Source: Rosa chinensis (taxonomy: Eukaryota; Streptophyta; Magnoliopsida; Rosales; Rosaceae). Taken from it: DNA of 64,000 bases. Location: the NCBI RefSeq assembly GCF_002994745.2, contig NC_037092.1:85480824-85544823 (forward strand), read 5' to 3'. A program made the position numbers and the translations under genes. The notes under the pieces were generated by a model that saw only the letters and a program-made list of their open reading frames with translations, did no database searches and had not been told where the DNA came from. Below are positions 12,221 through 22,207 of this stretch, piece by piece. How positions within the stretch are numbered: the stretch's first letter is position 1; every line of letters starts with the position of its first letter.

Positions 12221-13781
12221 TGTTTGGACCCAAAATGAGCATTTTGGCCTGACAAGGCACGTCTTGGAAAAATTGAGCCAATGTCAGTGGCTCAAGCTAT
12301 ATATTGTCGACAAGTTCGAAATATATTATTTAGAGGCTAAATAAAGCCTACTATGGAGAATTATGCGAGCTGTAAGAAAAGGAAATGATGGAAGCATGGA
12401 AATGAAAAGTCAACTTTAGCATATTTTCTTACTTCGGCTAGGAGAAACCGAGCTAAACAAGGAAAGAGGGGCGGCAGACTAACCAAATGAAATCAAACTG
12501 AGCTGAAACTTTCCAAATTAATACTAGACATCCCAAGGATCATTTTTTATGAAGAGTTCCAGAGATATTTTTGAGTGGAAAGCCTTCAAACAATCAGCCC
12601 AATTTTCTACAGAAGCAAAACTGGAAAACTGGACCTGTAAGAGGTCCAGCAGCATTTCCGGCCCAACCACATGGAAATAAATTCTGAAATTTTACCACAG
12701 TAATCTACACTCATGGTGGATAATTTCATATGAAGAAGTTGAAGGCTTATACTGAATTCTTGTTGGAGAAATAATTGAAGGAATAAAGGGGCAGAGACTG
12801 ACCTAAAACCAGCTCAATATTCACATGTTCATGTTTCCTACCCACATGAAGAAAGCTAGGTGCTTTTCTCTTTTTTCTTGGATATATTTTTCTTCTACAA
12901 TCTCTTTAATAGATCATCATCACTTCCATGTTTCTGCACCTTCATGCTTTGCTTTCATTTCATCATTTCTCTATCTTTTCCATATTTTACAAATCACTTT
13001 CATACTCCACTTTCATTATTTTCTTCCACTCATCATTTCACTCTTCTTTTTCTTCCCTATATAAACACCTTCTCCTCTCATTCTAACACACACATTCACA
13101 ACAACAACAACATCTCTAAGATGATCTAAGTTCTCTCTAGAGCAACCTCTCTAAGAGCAACTCCTCTCCTTCTCTTTCTCTTATCGGTGATCACACTCTA
13201 AGTCCTAGTCTCCTCAGGAGCCGACTATTAGTGCCACCAAACCCTTTGTCAAAGTGCTTCGATCCTAGTCTCCTTGGGAGCCGATTGTAGTACCACAACC
13301 AAACACCAACACCAAGAGACATTCACAACAACAACATCTCTAAGATGATCTAAGTTCTCTCTAGAGCAACTCCTCTCCTTCTCTTTCTCTTACGGTGATC
13401 ACACTCCTAGTCCTAGTCTTCTCAGAAGCCGACTTTCAGTGCCACCAAACCCTCTGTCAACATACTTCGGTCCTAGTCTCCTCGGGAGCCGACGGTAGTG
13501 CTGCGACCACAACGGTTACAGAACCAGCCAAGCAAGGGTAACGCCCTAGCAACCCAGCCAAGCTAAAGTCACGCTTTAACAAGATCTCAATACTTCCCGG
13601 TGATTTCGCTCTGCTCAATCTGCAATATTGAGTATCGATTGTGTGAACAAGAAGAAACTACAGCAAAGTCCTCACAGAAGTCAGGTCAAGGGACACCCCC
13701 GACGACCGCACCCGAACGGTGCTGGCACGCCCGCGCATAAAAGAGACTGTTGACCAGCTACTACAAAACTGGAGCCAAACA
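12221..13781 (+). repeat. Left LTR of the gene-carrying element
   Basis: 1561 bp. The 3' part contains a promoter (TATATAAA at 13058-13065) and an internal tandem duplication of about 225 bp (acattcacaacaac..catctctaagatg at about 13091 and 13319), with repeated cctagtct.ctcnggagccga phrases. It lacks the 59-bp block found in the right LTR. Confidence 0.93.
13058..13065 (+). promoter_or_regulatory. LTR TATA box
   Basis: TATATAAA in the context tccctatataaacacct, repeated in the right LTR at 23044-23051. Transcription of the element would start about 30 bases downstream, near the cattctaacacacac stretch. Confidence 0.7.
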
Positions 13782-13784
13782 TTT

Positions 13785-13953
13785 TGGCACGCCCGGTGGG
13801 ACCACATCAGAAGCTTTTCTCTTGAAGCACATTCAACCACCGGGCTTGAAAACCAACATTTTGGCACGCCCGGTGGGACAAGGTTAGAATTTTTTTTTTG
13901 AAGACATTCAACCACCGGGCTTCAAAACAAACATTTTGGCACGCCCAGTGGGA
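13785..13953 (+). repeat. Triplicated primer-binding-site-like unit with hairpins
   Basis: The 17-base phrase TGGCACGCCCGGTGGGA begins three bases after the left LTR (13785-13801), recurs at 13862-13878, and recurs with one mismatch at 13937-13953, about 76 bases apart. Each later copy is preceded by its own inverted partner (ccaccgggc at 13837-13845 pairs with gcccggtgg at 13868-13876), so each could form a stem-loop. The first copy is in the right place to be the tRNA primer site. Confidence 0.75.
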
Positions 13954-14039
13954 CTACACTAGAGTCTTTTTGCATTTGTTCGCCATCGTTGAGATGCTAG
14001 GGGAAAATCTTTACCAAAAGAAATTCCTAAAGTGAATAG

Positions 14040-14927
14040 ATGGTCAATGTTGCCACCACTGGCGATACTACCATTAATGATGAGTTTATGCCTATTCCCA
14101 TCCCAGAGGGGGCAAGCATTGAGGAACAGCTCGCGATCATCATGGCCAACAGCGAGAGGCATAAAGAAAAGCAAGTCAGGGACAAGGCCAGTTTGATCTC
14201 AAAAACAAAGCAGAGGTTTCGCGATTGGGACCTACAAATTGAGCAGAACGCTCGAGAAGCTAGTGAACAATTCCATAAGCCTTTCTTGAGCAGCAACAAA
14301 CAGACCACTCAACATGCCGCGAACATCACATCTGAGTTCACAACCTTACGCGAGGAAGGTTCCAGCTTGGCTAATTCGCAGCAAGGCGAATTGGAATGTC
14401 AAAAACCTGCTCGCGAAGAGGTCATTTCTGAGACTAACTTTGCTATAGGTGGCAATCAACCTAAGGGTCTCACTGGTGAGTCACAGCCTTACACAGAGGC
14501 TGTGCATGGAAAATGTCATCAACAAGATTGTTCTTCTGACAATACAATTGTCTCTGAGCAAATATCTGATTTCTCTACTGATCAAGCCAAATATGTGGCT
14601 ACTGATCAGATGCATGGGGGGCAAGATATGACCCATGATCATCCCTTTGATCAAGAGAAGTTGGCGACTGTTGGCGACAAAGCCGATCTTGGGACACCGT
14701 CATCTCCCAAATTACAATTGAAGATCATGTTTCGCCAACCAACAAAGATACTTGGGGGGCAAGATTACTCCTCCTACGAGCCAAATTTTTCCCAAGTTTT
14801 TGATGAGAAGTATCTTTGTTCTTTTCCTACAAGCTCTCACAGGAGGGATTTTTACCGTACAAATTTTGATACATCGGAGCTTGGAATGAAGCATAGATGG
14901 CCTCCCCCATGGTCATCTAGAGGTTAG
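14040..14927 (+). CDS. Unknown 295-aa protein in gag position of the LTR element
   Basis: An intact ORF starting ATG at 14040 and ending TAG at 14925-14927, about 250 bases after the left LTR, where gag is expected. It is acidic and hydrophilic, with a charged, probably helical N-terminal third (about residues 28-95) and a C-terminal part with DYSSYEPNFSQVFDEKY and RHRWPPPW-like aromatic motifs. I see no zinc knuckle, no typical gag core and no protease site. It may be the N-terminal part of a gag-like protein kept by the non-autonomous family, or a protein of unknown role. Being intact while the PMD gene in the same element is decayed suggests it may matter for mobilisation. Confidence 0.55.
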   Translation: MVNVATTGDTTINDEFMPIPIPEGASIEEQLAIIMANSERHKEKQVRDKASLISKTKQRFRDWDLQIEQNAREASEQFHKPFLSSNKQTTQHAANITSEFTTLREEGSSLANSQQGELECQKPAREEVISETNFAIGGNQPKGLTGESQPYTEAVHGKCHQQDCSSDNTIVSEQISDFSTDQAKYVATDQMHGGQDMTHDHPFDQEKLATVGDKADLGTPSSPKLQLKIMFRQPTKILGGQDYSSYEPNFSQVFDEKYLCSFPTSSHRRDFYRTNFDTSELGMKHRWPPPWSSRG

Positions 14928-15552
14928 CCAAACGTGTCATTGCTAGCTCCTTGCTTTTTTGTTAATTTCCTATCAGTTTTCAATTGTTTTTTACCTTTAT
15001 TTTCATAGTTAAAAAAAAAAAAAAAAAAGGTTGAATTTGGTAAGGGTTTGTGAATCATAACGGGATAGGCGAAGTTTCTTTTGTTAATATTGGTCTAAAC
15101 TCCTTATTGGTGCCTAGTTCAGGTCCCTTAAGGTTAAGGGCGGCTTTTATTAACACTTGTTAAACTGTCTTCACACTTATGACATTTCTTATCTTAATGA
15201 GTATAGCCTATGTGAAATGGTGTCTAGAAAGGGGACAACGTTCATGACATGTTCTTGAATCCAGAAGTGCCTGCAAATGAGCCTAAACCACTATGTGGGA
15301 GTAGCTCATGCCAAAATGGATTCTGCCTCTCTTGTTCACTCTCCCCCACTTGGCCATTTCAGTAAGGTTGCCCAAAGGATTTGAAAGAAAATTTGTGTCT
15401 AGGCGACTATACTTGGGCCGCATGTCTAAACCTTGATTCACATTGTCTTATTGAATTTAGCTACTTATTAAAAAAAAAAAAAAAAAGTCATAAATACAAC
15501 TCTTCGGGGGCAATTCTAAGTGTCCCTACACTCGCGAAGCTACTAAGCCGAG
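14928..15552 (+). other. Non-coding spacer of the LTR element
   Basis: The sequence has A-runs (about 15010-15029 and 15471-15486) and phrases such as cttcgggggcaattctaag, typical of internal spacers in such elements. It ends at the 3' side of the homeobox ORF. No protease or RT remnant is visible. Confidence 0.55.
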
Positions 15553-16134
15553 TCAGCGGCTCCAGAAACTTTTTCCAGCTTTGCCCTCGCAGGAAAGGCT
15601 GAGCTCAAGGGAAATGTAAGAGCCACCACCGTGACCACCACCTCCGTCGGAAGTAGTCTTCATGTTGCCAAACATTTCCTCACTGTGCATGGGAAACAGT
15701 GGAAGGGTTTTAACCTCCTGGTGATCTTCTCCTCGTTGTTCCATGATGGATCCACCAACATCAGCAGAACTAGTTGACCCAAAATTGAGATTAATGGATC
15801 CACCAACAAGCCCTGATCTTTGCTTGGGCACTTGAACATCCGAAGTGAGATTCTTCTTTTTCAGCTTCTCCCGAGCCCTTTGATTCTGGAACCAATAAAA
15901 GACGTTCTTGTTCTCGATCTGTCCGTACCATTTTAGCTGGAGAGTGATCCTCTGAACCTGCTCTACAGTGGGGGACTTAACTCCCTTGTCATCGTAAAGC
16001 TCCTTGAGGATTCTTATCTGATCTGTAGTAGGAAGCCACCTGGTATTACTCTGCTTGCAGTGCATGTTAGGACTACTCTCGGCGGCTTTGTTGCTTCCTC
16101 CATCCTCGGTTGGATGCCGGTTTTGTGGTTCCAT
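15553..16134 (-). CDS. WUSCHEL-like homeobox (WOX, WUS clade) ORF inside an LTR element
   Basis: A complete 193-residue ORF, ATG at 16134-16132, stop TGA at 15555-15553. Residues about 30-95 form a WUS-type homeodomain: TRWLPTTDQIRILKELY, SPTVEQVQRIT, then the recognition helix NVFYWFQNQRAREK, with the invariant W, F, N and R kept. Residues 143-150 are a perfect WUS box (TLPLFPMH). Residues 175-181 (SLELSLS) form an EAR-type repression motif near the C-terminus. WUS proteins are nuclear transcription factors that maintain stem cells in shoot meristems. This copy is shorter than typical WUS (about 290 residues), mainly between homeodomain and WUS box, and its helix reads QRAREK where WUS usually has HKARER. 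Plant WUS genes have introns; this copy has none, which suggests capture from an RNA copy. It runs antisense to the retroelement. Identification as WUS clade is confident; function is inferred. Confidence 0.9.
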   Translation of the reverse strand: MEPQNRHPTEDGGSNKAAESSPNMHCKQSNTRWLPTTDQIRILKELYDDKGVKSPTVEQVQRITLQLKWYGQIENKNVFYWFQNQRAREKLKKKNLTSDVQVPKQRSGLVGGSINLNFGSTSSADVGGSIMEQRGEDHQEVKTLPLFPMHSEEMFGNMKTTSDGGGGHGGGSYISLELSLSCEGKAGKSFWSR

Positions 16135-16300
16135 TGATGATGGATTAAAGAGAATGTGAGAATGAAAGAGTGATGATGATAAGTAATTAAGAAAGATTGA
16201 TGTTGATGAAACGATTTTGGGATTGGAAATTTGGGTTTACAATATGGAGGAAGATATAGGCATCCAAATGTCCGCTCTTGGATGGACGGTCAAAGAGAAG
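16135..16300 (-). promoter_or_regulatory. Putative leader/promoter of the WUSCHEL-like ORF
   Basis: On the minus strand, a TATA-like ctatatctt lies about 115-125 bases upstream of the ATG. It is followed by a pyrimidine- and A-rich leader with tcatcatcac and ctctttcattctcac phrases, and the ATG context catcaATGG is good. From about 16274 outward the sequence joins a unit that is repeated at 17732-17848, so the promoter could come partly from the retroelement rather than from the ancestral gene. Confidence 0.35.
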
Positions 16301-16497
16301 AGTCAAGTTTCAGTAAAGCGTGATTAAAGTTGCCCTAAATTTCGGAAAAGAAGGAATTATTGGCGCGTGAGGGAACCGTACGGTTTTCGAGGAGGCAACT
16401 ATTCTATTCACGAGATTATTTTTTCACGACTTTGGTTTTTCAACGAATGATTAGTGCCTTAAATCTCGGAAAAGAAGGAATTATTGGCGCTAAGAGT
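16274..16497 (-). repeat. Repeated unit upstream of the homeobox ORF (copies a and b)
   Basis: Copy a (16274-16395) runs from cttggatggacggtcaaagag through ttcggaaaagaaggaattattgg to cggttttcgagg. Copy b (16447-16497) repeats ccttaaatctcggaaaagaagg. Copy c lies at 17732-17848. The units are probably native to the retroelement and may include regulatory sequence. Confidence 0.7.
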
Positions 16498-17731
16498 TTT
16501 GAGTTGGGAGCCAGCAAGTGGATCCTAAAGATACATATTTTCTCGAAACCCTCGTCGCGAGGCTCGATTTGACGCCGAACATATTTTAAGTTCATATTAT
16601 TTTCAATATGCAACTAGGGGGGCCTATATTTGGGGCCTTGCGAGACACAATTATTGGCTTCTCACGGATATTGGAATATCAGGATAAGAAAATATTATTG
16701 TATTCATAAAGTGGCTGTGCGGCCAAAAGCAGTACATTCATTACAAAGCCAAAAGTGGCTAGAATACAAAACAGGAATCTTCAGATATCTTCTGAATCTT
16801 TTCTCAAGTGGAAGCAGCTATGGAATCCAACGTCGGGTTGAGCCGCGCCATTATCTCAAGGAGGGCAGACTTCAGGGAAGAAAAAAGAGGAGTACCGGAG
16901 CCCCCGTGCCCCCTTTACATGGAAACGGCAGAGGAATACAACATTGGTTTGCCCAACGCCAGTATCCATCAGAAGGGGAGACACCTGTAAAAGAAAATGG
17001 AGCCTCCAAGCCCCCTCAATTGGAAGCAGCTATGGAATCCAACGCAGGGTTGAGCCGCGCCATTATCTCCTGGAGGGGCAGAGAGTGAAGGAACCGAATA
17101 TCAGCTTGAGTCTCTGCACCCCCTCTAGCCTTGGTAATCACCATTAGCTGGACGTGAAGTACAGGAACAGCCATTTTGTAGCTTGAACCCATTCCTTCAA
17201 AGAGTCCATCCCTTCTCATCCCTCCAAGATTGTATCAAGAAGAGAAAGGGGGAGAAGGAGGTGAGAACCAAAGCCTCTTCCATCTGGAGGGCACAACACA
17301 GGCCGGGTCCAGAAGGAAGGAAACAGAGGAGCAAAGACGAACCTCAATTTGGCTTCCCTCCCTTCCCCGATTTGCTCCGCGTGTAAGGATTATGATGAAG
17401 ATGACTCGCATGATCGTGGATCCCACACTCGGAGCCCCCTCGCGTTTCTAAACCAATCTGAAGCCTGGCATTGTTGTTGCAGAATTTCAGAAGGCCGAAA
17501 CAAGGGGTTGCCTAAGATTATGCCATAAGGCCTAATCTAGGCTTAAGATTACGCCATAAAGCCTAAAAATTTAGAGGCTAAAGGTCATTTCATGAGGGGA
17601 AGATTTGTGAAGAAGGAGAAAGAGAAGCAAGGACTGAAAGGCCATTTCTTGAATGTTTCAGAAAATTTGTTGTGAGTATTACTTGCCCAAAATACAACTA
17701 TTTAAAGGGACTTCAGGAAAATCCCCACCCT
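16498..17731 (-). other. Unassigned internal sequence with short direct repeats
   Basis: A 48-bp phrase (ggaagcagctatggaatcc...cattatctc) occurs at 16810-16857 and 17022-17069. On the minus strand both encode a similar peptide (LQEIMARLNPALDSIAAS in the second), so they may be duplicated exon remnants of the antisense gene. A small minus-strand ORF at about 17645-17571 starts MAFQSLLLFLLLHKS, just downstream of a tttaaatag TATA-like phrase. I recognise no family. Confidence 0.35.
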
Positions 17732-17848
17732 TGGATGGATGGTTAAAGAGTCAAACCGATGTCAGTAAATCGAGTGATTAATGCCTTAAATCTCGGAAAA
17801 GAAGGATTAGCAGCATGTGAGGAGACTGAACGGTTTTCGAGGGGGCCT
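17732..17848 (-). repeat. Repeated unit, copy c
   Basis: It matches the unit at 16274-16395 (cttggatggatggttaaagag, ccttaaatctcggaaaagaagg, cggttttcgaggggg). It overlaps the 3' end of the antisense PMD pseudogene, so the unit flanks both captured genes. Confidence 0.7.
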
Positions 17849-20800
17849 ACAAAGTTTGGCCTGCAAAGCTCAATTTCAAACAAAGTTCCTCCACGTGGCG
17901 TTTCGCTGTAATGGCACTAGCTTCGGCCTGAGTGGCCCGATCTCTGATACGGGCCAGGTTGCGGCCCATTTCTTCAGAAGCAGCCAAAGGTTCATCGAGT
18001 TGAGCTTCTTCTGCAACAATCGCATTCTCAACAAAGGCTAAATGGGCTTGGAGGTCCTCGATCTGAAGTTTGAAGTTGGACCTTTGGATTTGTAGTTCCC
18101 GCATGCGGATGGATCGTTCATTTAAAATATCACGGGAGATGTCCATTTCTTGAGAGACACTATTCAAAGCCTCTTGAGCGTCGTGAGCCTGAGTGTTCAC
18201 GGCCGATTGACGTCGGTGGGCCATATCAAGTTCATTCAGCAGAGAGTCGATAGCACTAAATTGACACAGAGTCAAAACCTTCTCCTGGCGAAGATACCTT
18301 AGAGCTTCCAAGACTCGCGGGAGGATGTCAGTCTCCAATACCTGAGGACCCAGATGTTCGTGAAGTACCATCTTAGCCTCATCGACAGCAGAAGGAGGAG
18401 TTACCTCCAACACCCTCATCAATCTCTTTTATCTGGTAGGAGGAGGAGGCGGCAGAGGCGCCACAGGATCACGAACCACCAATGCAAAAGGGTGGACAGC
18501 TTCCTTAGTTTCTTCATCTTCAACAGGTTGGTCTGTCCCTTCAGCCTCAGGGGAATCTGGAAACTCAACTAGCGGCTCACCATGGGCAAGTGGAGCAGAT
18601 TCAAGCACAGAGCCCTCAGCTTCGACGGTTGTCTCATTTGTTTGCGAGACTTGGGGGGCACCACCACCGTTAGTATCATTTTCCATCTCTGGGGCGACTG
18701 TCCCACCGATAAGACCAGCAGCATTTGCAGCCACCTCCTCGGTACAAACAGAATCTTAGTCAAATTCAGAAATGTCAGATAGCAGGGTTGGATCTAAAGG
18801 GAAATGGAAAGTAATGGCCAAACAGTGGCTTACCTCTCGAGCTGTCCGGTCGATATCTGGTACGTGGTCACCAAGAGGAAGAGGCCTCGCCTCTTTCACC
18901 TTTTGAACCTCTAGTGCCGCGAGAATCTCTGTCGTCATCAGTTCCTCATAAGCGGTAGAAGTCTCAGAGTGGCTTTCCATGCTTTCATCCTCCGAGGAGT
19001 TGTCATCAGAGATCGTTATTAGAATGGTAGGACCTTGCAGATGCTCTATAGTGGGAGATGGGAGAGGTGCCACAGGGTTAGTTGATGCTTGAACTAGCGA
19101 GATAATTGGCTCTTCTGCAGTGGCTGAGGGTCCAGCTTCGCTCAGGCGAGAGGGATCAGTGGTCCTTTGACGAACCCGTCAAAAGATACATAGTGAAAAT
19201 CCTGCCCAGATTTCAAAATTTAAATAGGATAAGACGGGGTCGGAGTTTACCAGTTGCATTCCCAGAGGTTCATCATCTTCAAAACTCTCTTCGACGAGTT
19301 GAGCTCGATCGCGTTTGCAAGCAAAGACAGCAGTGGCCTGTACGAGAAAAGAGTCATAACTCAAAAGGGGAGAAGCACCAAATATACAAGTTTGGGATCG
19401 TTCTTAACCAAATTACCTCAGCAGGATCTTCATCATGCGAAGACTCTCCCTTAGAAGTCTCCTCTGCTATTGCCTTTTTTTTCCCGACCTGAACAGAGGC
19501 TGTCCTGCTCCGGGTAGTTTGCTGCAAAACACACTCAGGAATAAGAACGAGAAAATCAACACAAGGAAATGGAATGGTGAAGAAAGACAAAAACTTACTG
19601 TTTCCCTAGCCTCGTGGATTTGTATCCCTGGACGCAATGAGCGAGAAGGTAGAATAGATCGCGGGGGTTGTTCTGCAGGTTTGGAGAAGCGCTCAAGAAT
19701 CTCGCGGTCCTCCGGACCAGGGCTACTCATGCCACGAAAGATCAGGACGAAGAGTTCGTCATATGGCAGGTCCTAACCGTTCACTGACACTTCTTTCCAC
19801 CAATCAGCATAGTCGTCATCGACATCGTTGAGGGGGTATAGCGCTCTGACCCAAGGGGGAATCACTATCAAAGTAAACTGACTCTGAAAGGGGGCAGACC
19901 CAGGTGGGGCTAATCTCCGCCAAGAGGTGTAATAATTGGCAGAATCAACCAGAGGCCAGGGTACCAACTGGGCCAACCCAAATTGGCGAGCGAAGTGGTT
20001 AGGGGCATAGAGCTCATAACTTACGCAGTCGGTGGTAAGACGAATATCCAAGCAGGAGATGGCGCGACGAAAGGCCAGGAGGGCTCTTTCGCTATGATCC
20101 CGTCCATTGGGTAGAAAGCCATCGTCAAGGGGAGGAGGGAAACGCCTAGAAAGGACTATTTTTGGGTCCGGCATCTCTCCCAGCAAGTACAAGTAAATAA
20201 AACACTCGGAGTAGGGAGGAGCTTGATACCTTACATTGCGGCAAAGCCAGATCCCCAAAAGGGAATCGACTGGAGGTTCCTTTGGAATATCATCGCGACG
20301 GAGGCGAGGGAAATAAATCTGCAGCCAAAAGGCAAGAATCCAGAAAGGACCACTAATGTCGGTATCGAAGGGGCGCATTACGGCCCTATAAAGGGAACGA
20401 TATAACGCACCCAATACAGGTTGCCCAAGGCCAACGCAAATACCATTGTAGAGAGCAGTGGCCAGAGAATTCCAGGGCCCAGTAGGTTTGTTGGAAGAAG
20501 TGCAAAAGATAAATTTGCAAAGCCAAAATTCCAGGAATGTGATACCTCCTGTATGGTCTCGCTAGGTGCAGTAATAGTCGCGCCAGAATGGGTAGGATTT
20601 TCTGTGATGCCCTCGACCAGCCATATCCATTCTCAAAGAAAATTGAATGCCATCAAATTGACCATGCACATAGGGGTCAAAGTCAATGGGCAACCCCGTG
20701 ATGGTAAGAACATCCAGCAGAGTTATGCTCATCTGCCCAAACCAGAAATCGAATGAATTGCTGGAGGTGTTCCAGAAGCAAAGAGCGGCGGCTAGCGGTG

Positions 20801-21230
20801 CAGGGCTAGTATTATGGGGAAGACAGAAGCATAGATCGATGGTTTGGGTGATACCCACCGCGTCCCATCAGTCCAAATCTCTCGCTCGGACCTCCTGATA
20901 CCAAACTTTTTCCTCGGGAGTGACAGTAGGCCAGAAGCCCACTTTCCTCCTTGGTCCCCAACTGCTAAAATCGCCAGGCACTTGCCGAAGAGCCGCTATG
21001 GGACGGCGGATGGGAAGCCCATAATAGGCTATAGCATCATCTGACAAACGATCGCGAGGTGTGGGACCCAGACTCGCTTGACTATCACCGCCACCAAAGC
21101 CCATCAGTCGGCTTCTCTCCTCTCCGGTTTGACGTCTACATCAAATACTCATGTTAGTCCGCCAGTTGAATGCGGCTTTCTCAGTGATTTCATCTGCCTG
21201 ATCGATAACGAATGGTTTCTTGGATGCCAT
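17847..21230 (-). pseudogene. Antisense plant mobile domain (PMD, aminotransferase-like) gene, decayed
   Basis: The minus-strand gene starts ATG at 21230-21228 (MASKKPFVIDQADEI). It contains PMD hallmarks: FWFGQMSITLLDVLTITGLP, EFWLCKFIFCTSS, QPVLGALYRSLYRAV and FWILAFWLQIYFP. C-terminal exons follow, separated by GT-AG introns (donor gtaagt near 19600, acceptor ttgcag near 19521), then a proline-rich exon and a long coiled-coil-like end (MMRVLEVTPPSAVDEAK onward, 18422-17847). In-frame stops are visible at 21143-21141, 20870-20868, 20564-20562, 19775-19773 and 18431-18429, so the copy is not translatable as one protein. PMD proteins occur both as host silencing factors (MAIL1/MAIN) and as passengers of plant transposons. 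Confidence 0.8.
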
Positions 21231-21248
21231 TTCTAGGTTGCAAGGATC

Positions 21249-21522
21249 ACTTCTCCATTACGCCTCGATTTATAGCTCAGATATTTTGGAGATTAATTTA
21301 TTAGTTGGGCCAGTGAGTGGCCCTGGTTGATAATTAATGAGTCATTATTCCATCTTGAGAATCGCATTTAAGGCGACAGTGAAGATACTTCTCCATTACA
21401 CCTCGATTTATAGCTCAGATATTTTGGAGATTAATTTATTAGTTGGGCCAGTGAGTGGCCCTGGTTGATAACTAATGAGTCATTATTTCATCTTGAGAAT
21501 CGCATCTAATGAAGATATTCCA
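21249..21522 (-). promoter_or_regulatory. Tandemly duplicated promoter upstream of the PMD gene
   Basis: A 138-bp unit starting acttctccattac occurs at 21249 and 21387. Each copy contains a minus-strand TATAAAT (first at 21274-21268), about 40 bases upstream of the PMD ATG in the proximal copy. It looks like an antisense internal promoter that was duplicated. Confidence 0.6.
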
Positions 21523-22207
21523 CCTTTTCTTACCACGGCAGGGCCAGCATAGCGGCCTGATGTTTTTTAATTAAAACATGATTAAAACCAATGCGGTTTT
21601 AGATGCTAAAGTTGCAGTAAGTGTGGTGGTTTCACTTGGTCACACGTAATGATGTCGATAGCCATGATCCAATCATCCTCTTCGGCATAAGACTCGCGAA
21701 GGATTAAATGACAGCAAATAGTTTGCTATTTTGCATCTTATGTCGCCAAGTACTATAGGCCTTGATCAAGTCAGGAAAGCGGCTCCAACCCCCTACATTT
21801 GAGAAAATCAACAGAGAGCCAGCGAACAAGGCAGATACTTGTTGCTATACACATGGCGAAGCAACCACCAAGGAAGAGAAGGATCCTCATTCGCGATCAA
21901 AAGCAGTCTCCTTCGCATGGGGGGCACGCTAAAGTTCTGATCTCCTAAAACCTGTCCAAGTTTCATCAATTCACGGCATACCAGACATCAGATCCATGGG
22001 GGGCAATAAAGTTGGCAAAGAAAGCGTCAGTTCATGACAAAGGCAATTCACTAGTGGCATTCAAGCTTTATGGCCTATTTAGAGGCCTATGTGGAAACAG
22101 TCAAGCCAATACAAGTGGCTTTGGAGCAACAACATTATAAGAGTAGTGCTGATTCAAGACCTCTTCAGTCAAGACGAAGACCTTTGACTTCGAGGTCTGG
22201 GGGGCAA
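21523..22207 (+). other. 3' non-coding end of the LTR element with polypurine tract
   Basis: No ORF is supported. The sequence has repeated ggggggca phrases (near 21920 and 22000), and the polypurine tract ctggggggcaa (22197-22207) sits directly before the right LTR. Confidence 0.65.

Noticed and set aside
12825..13129. Two overlapping hydrophobic, Phe-rich frames in the left LTR, repeated near 22812 in the right LTR
   Set aside because: They lie over the LTR promoter (TATA box at 13058) in a T/C-rich tract. Their composition follows the base bias and no start context or domain supports them.
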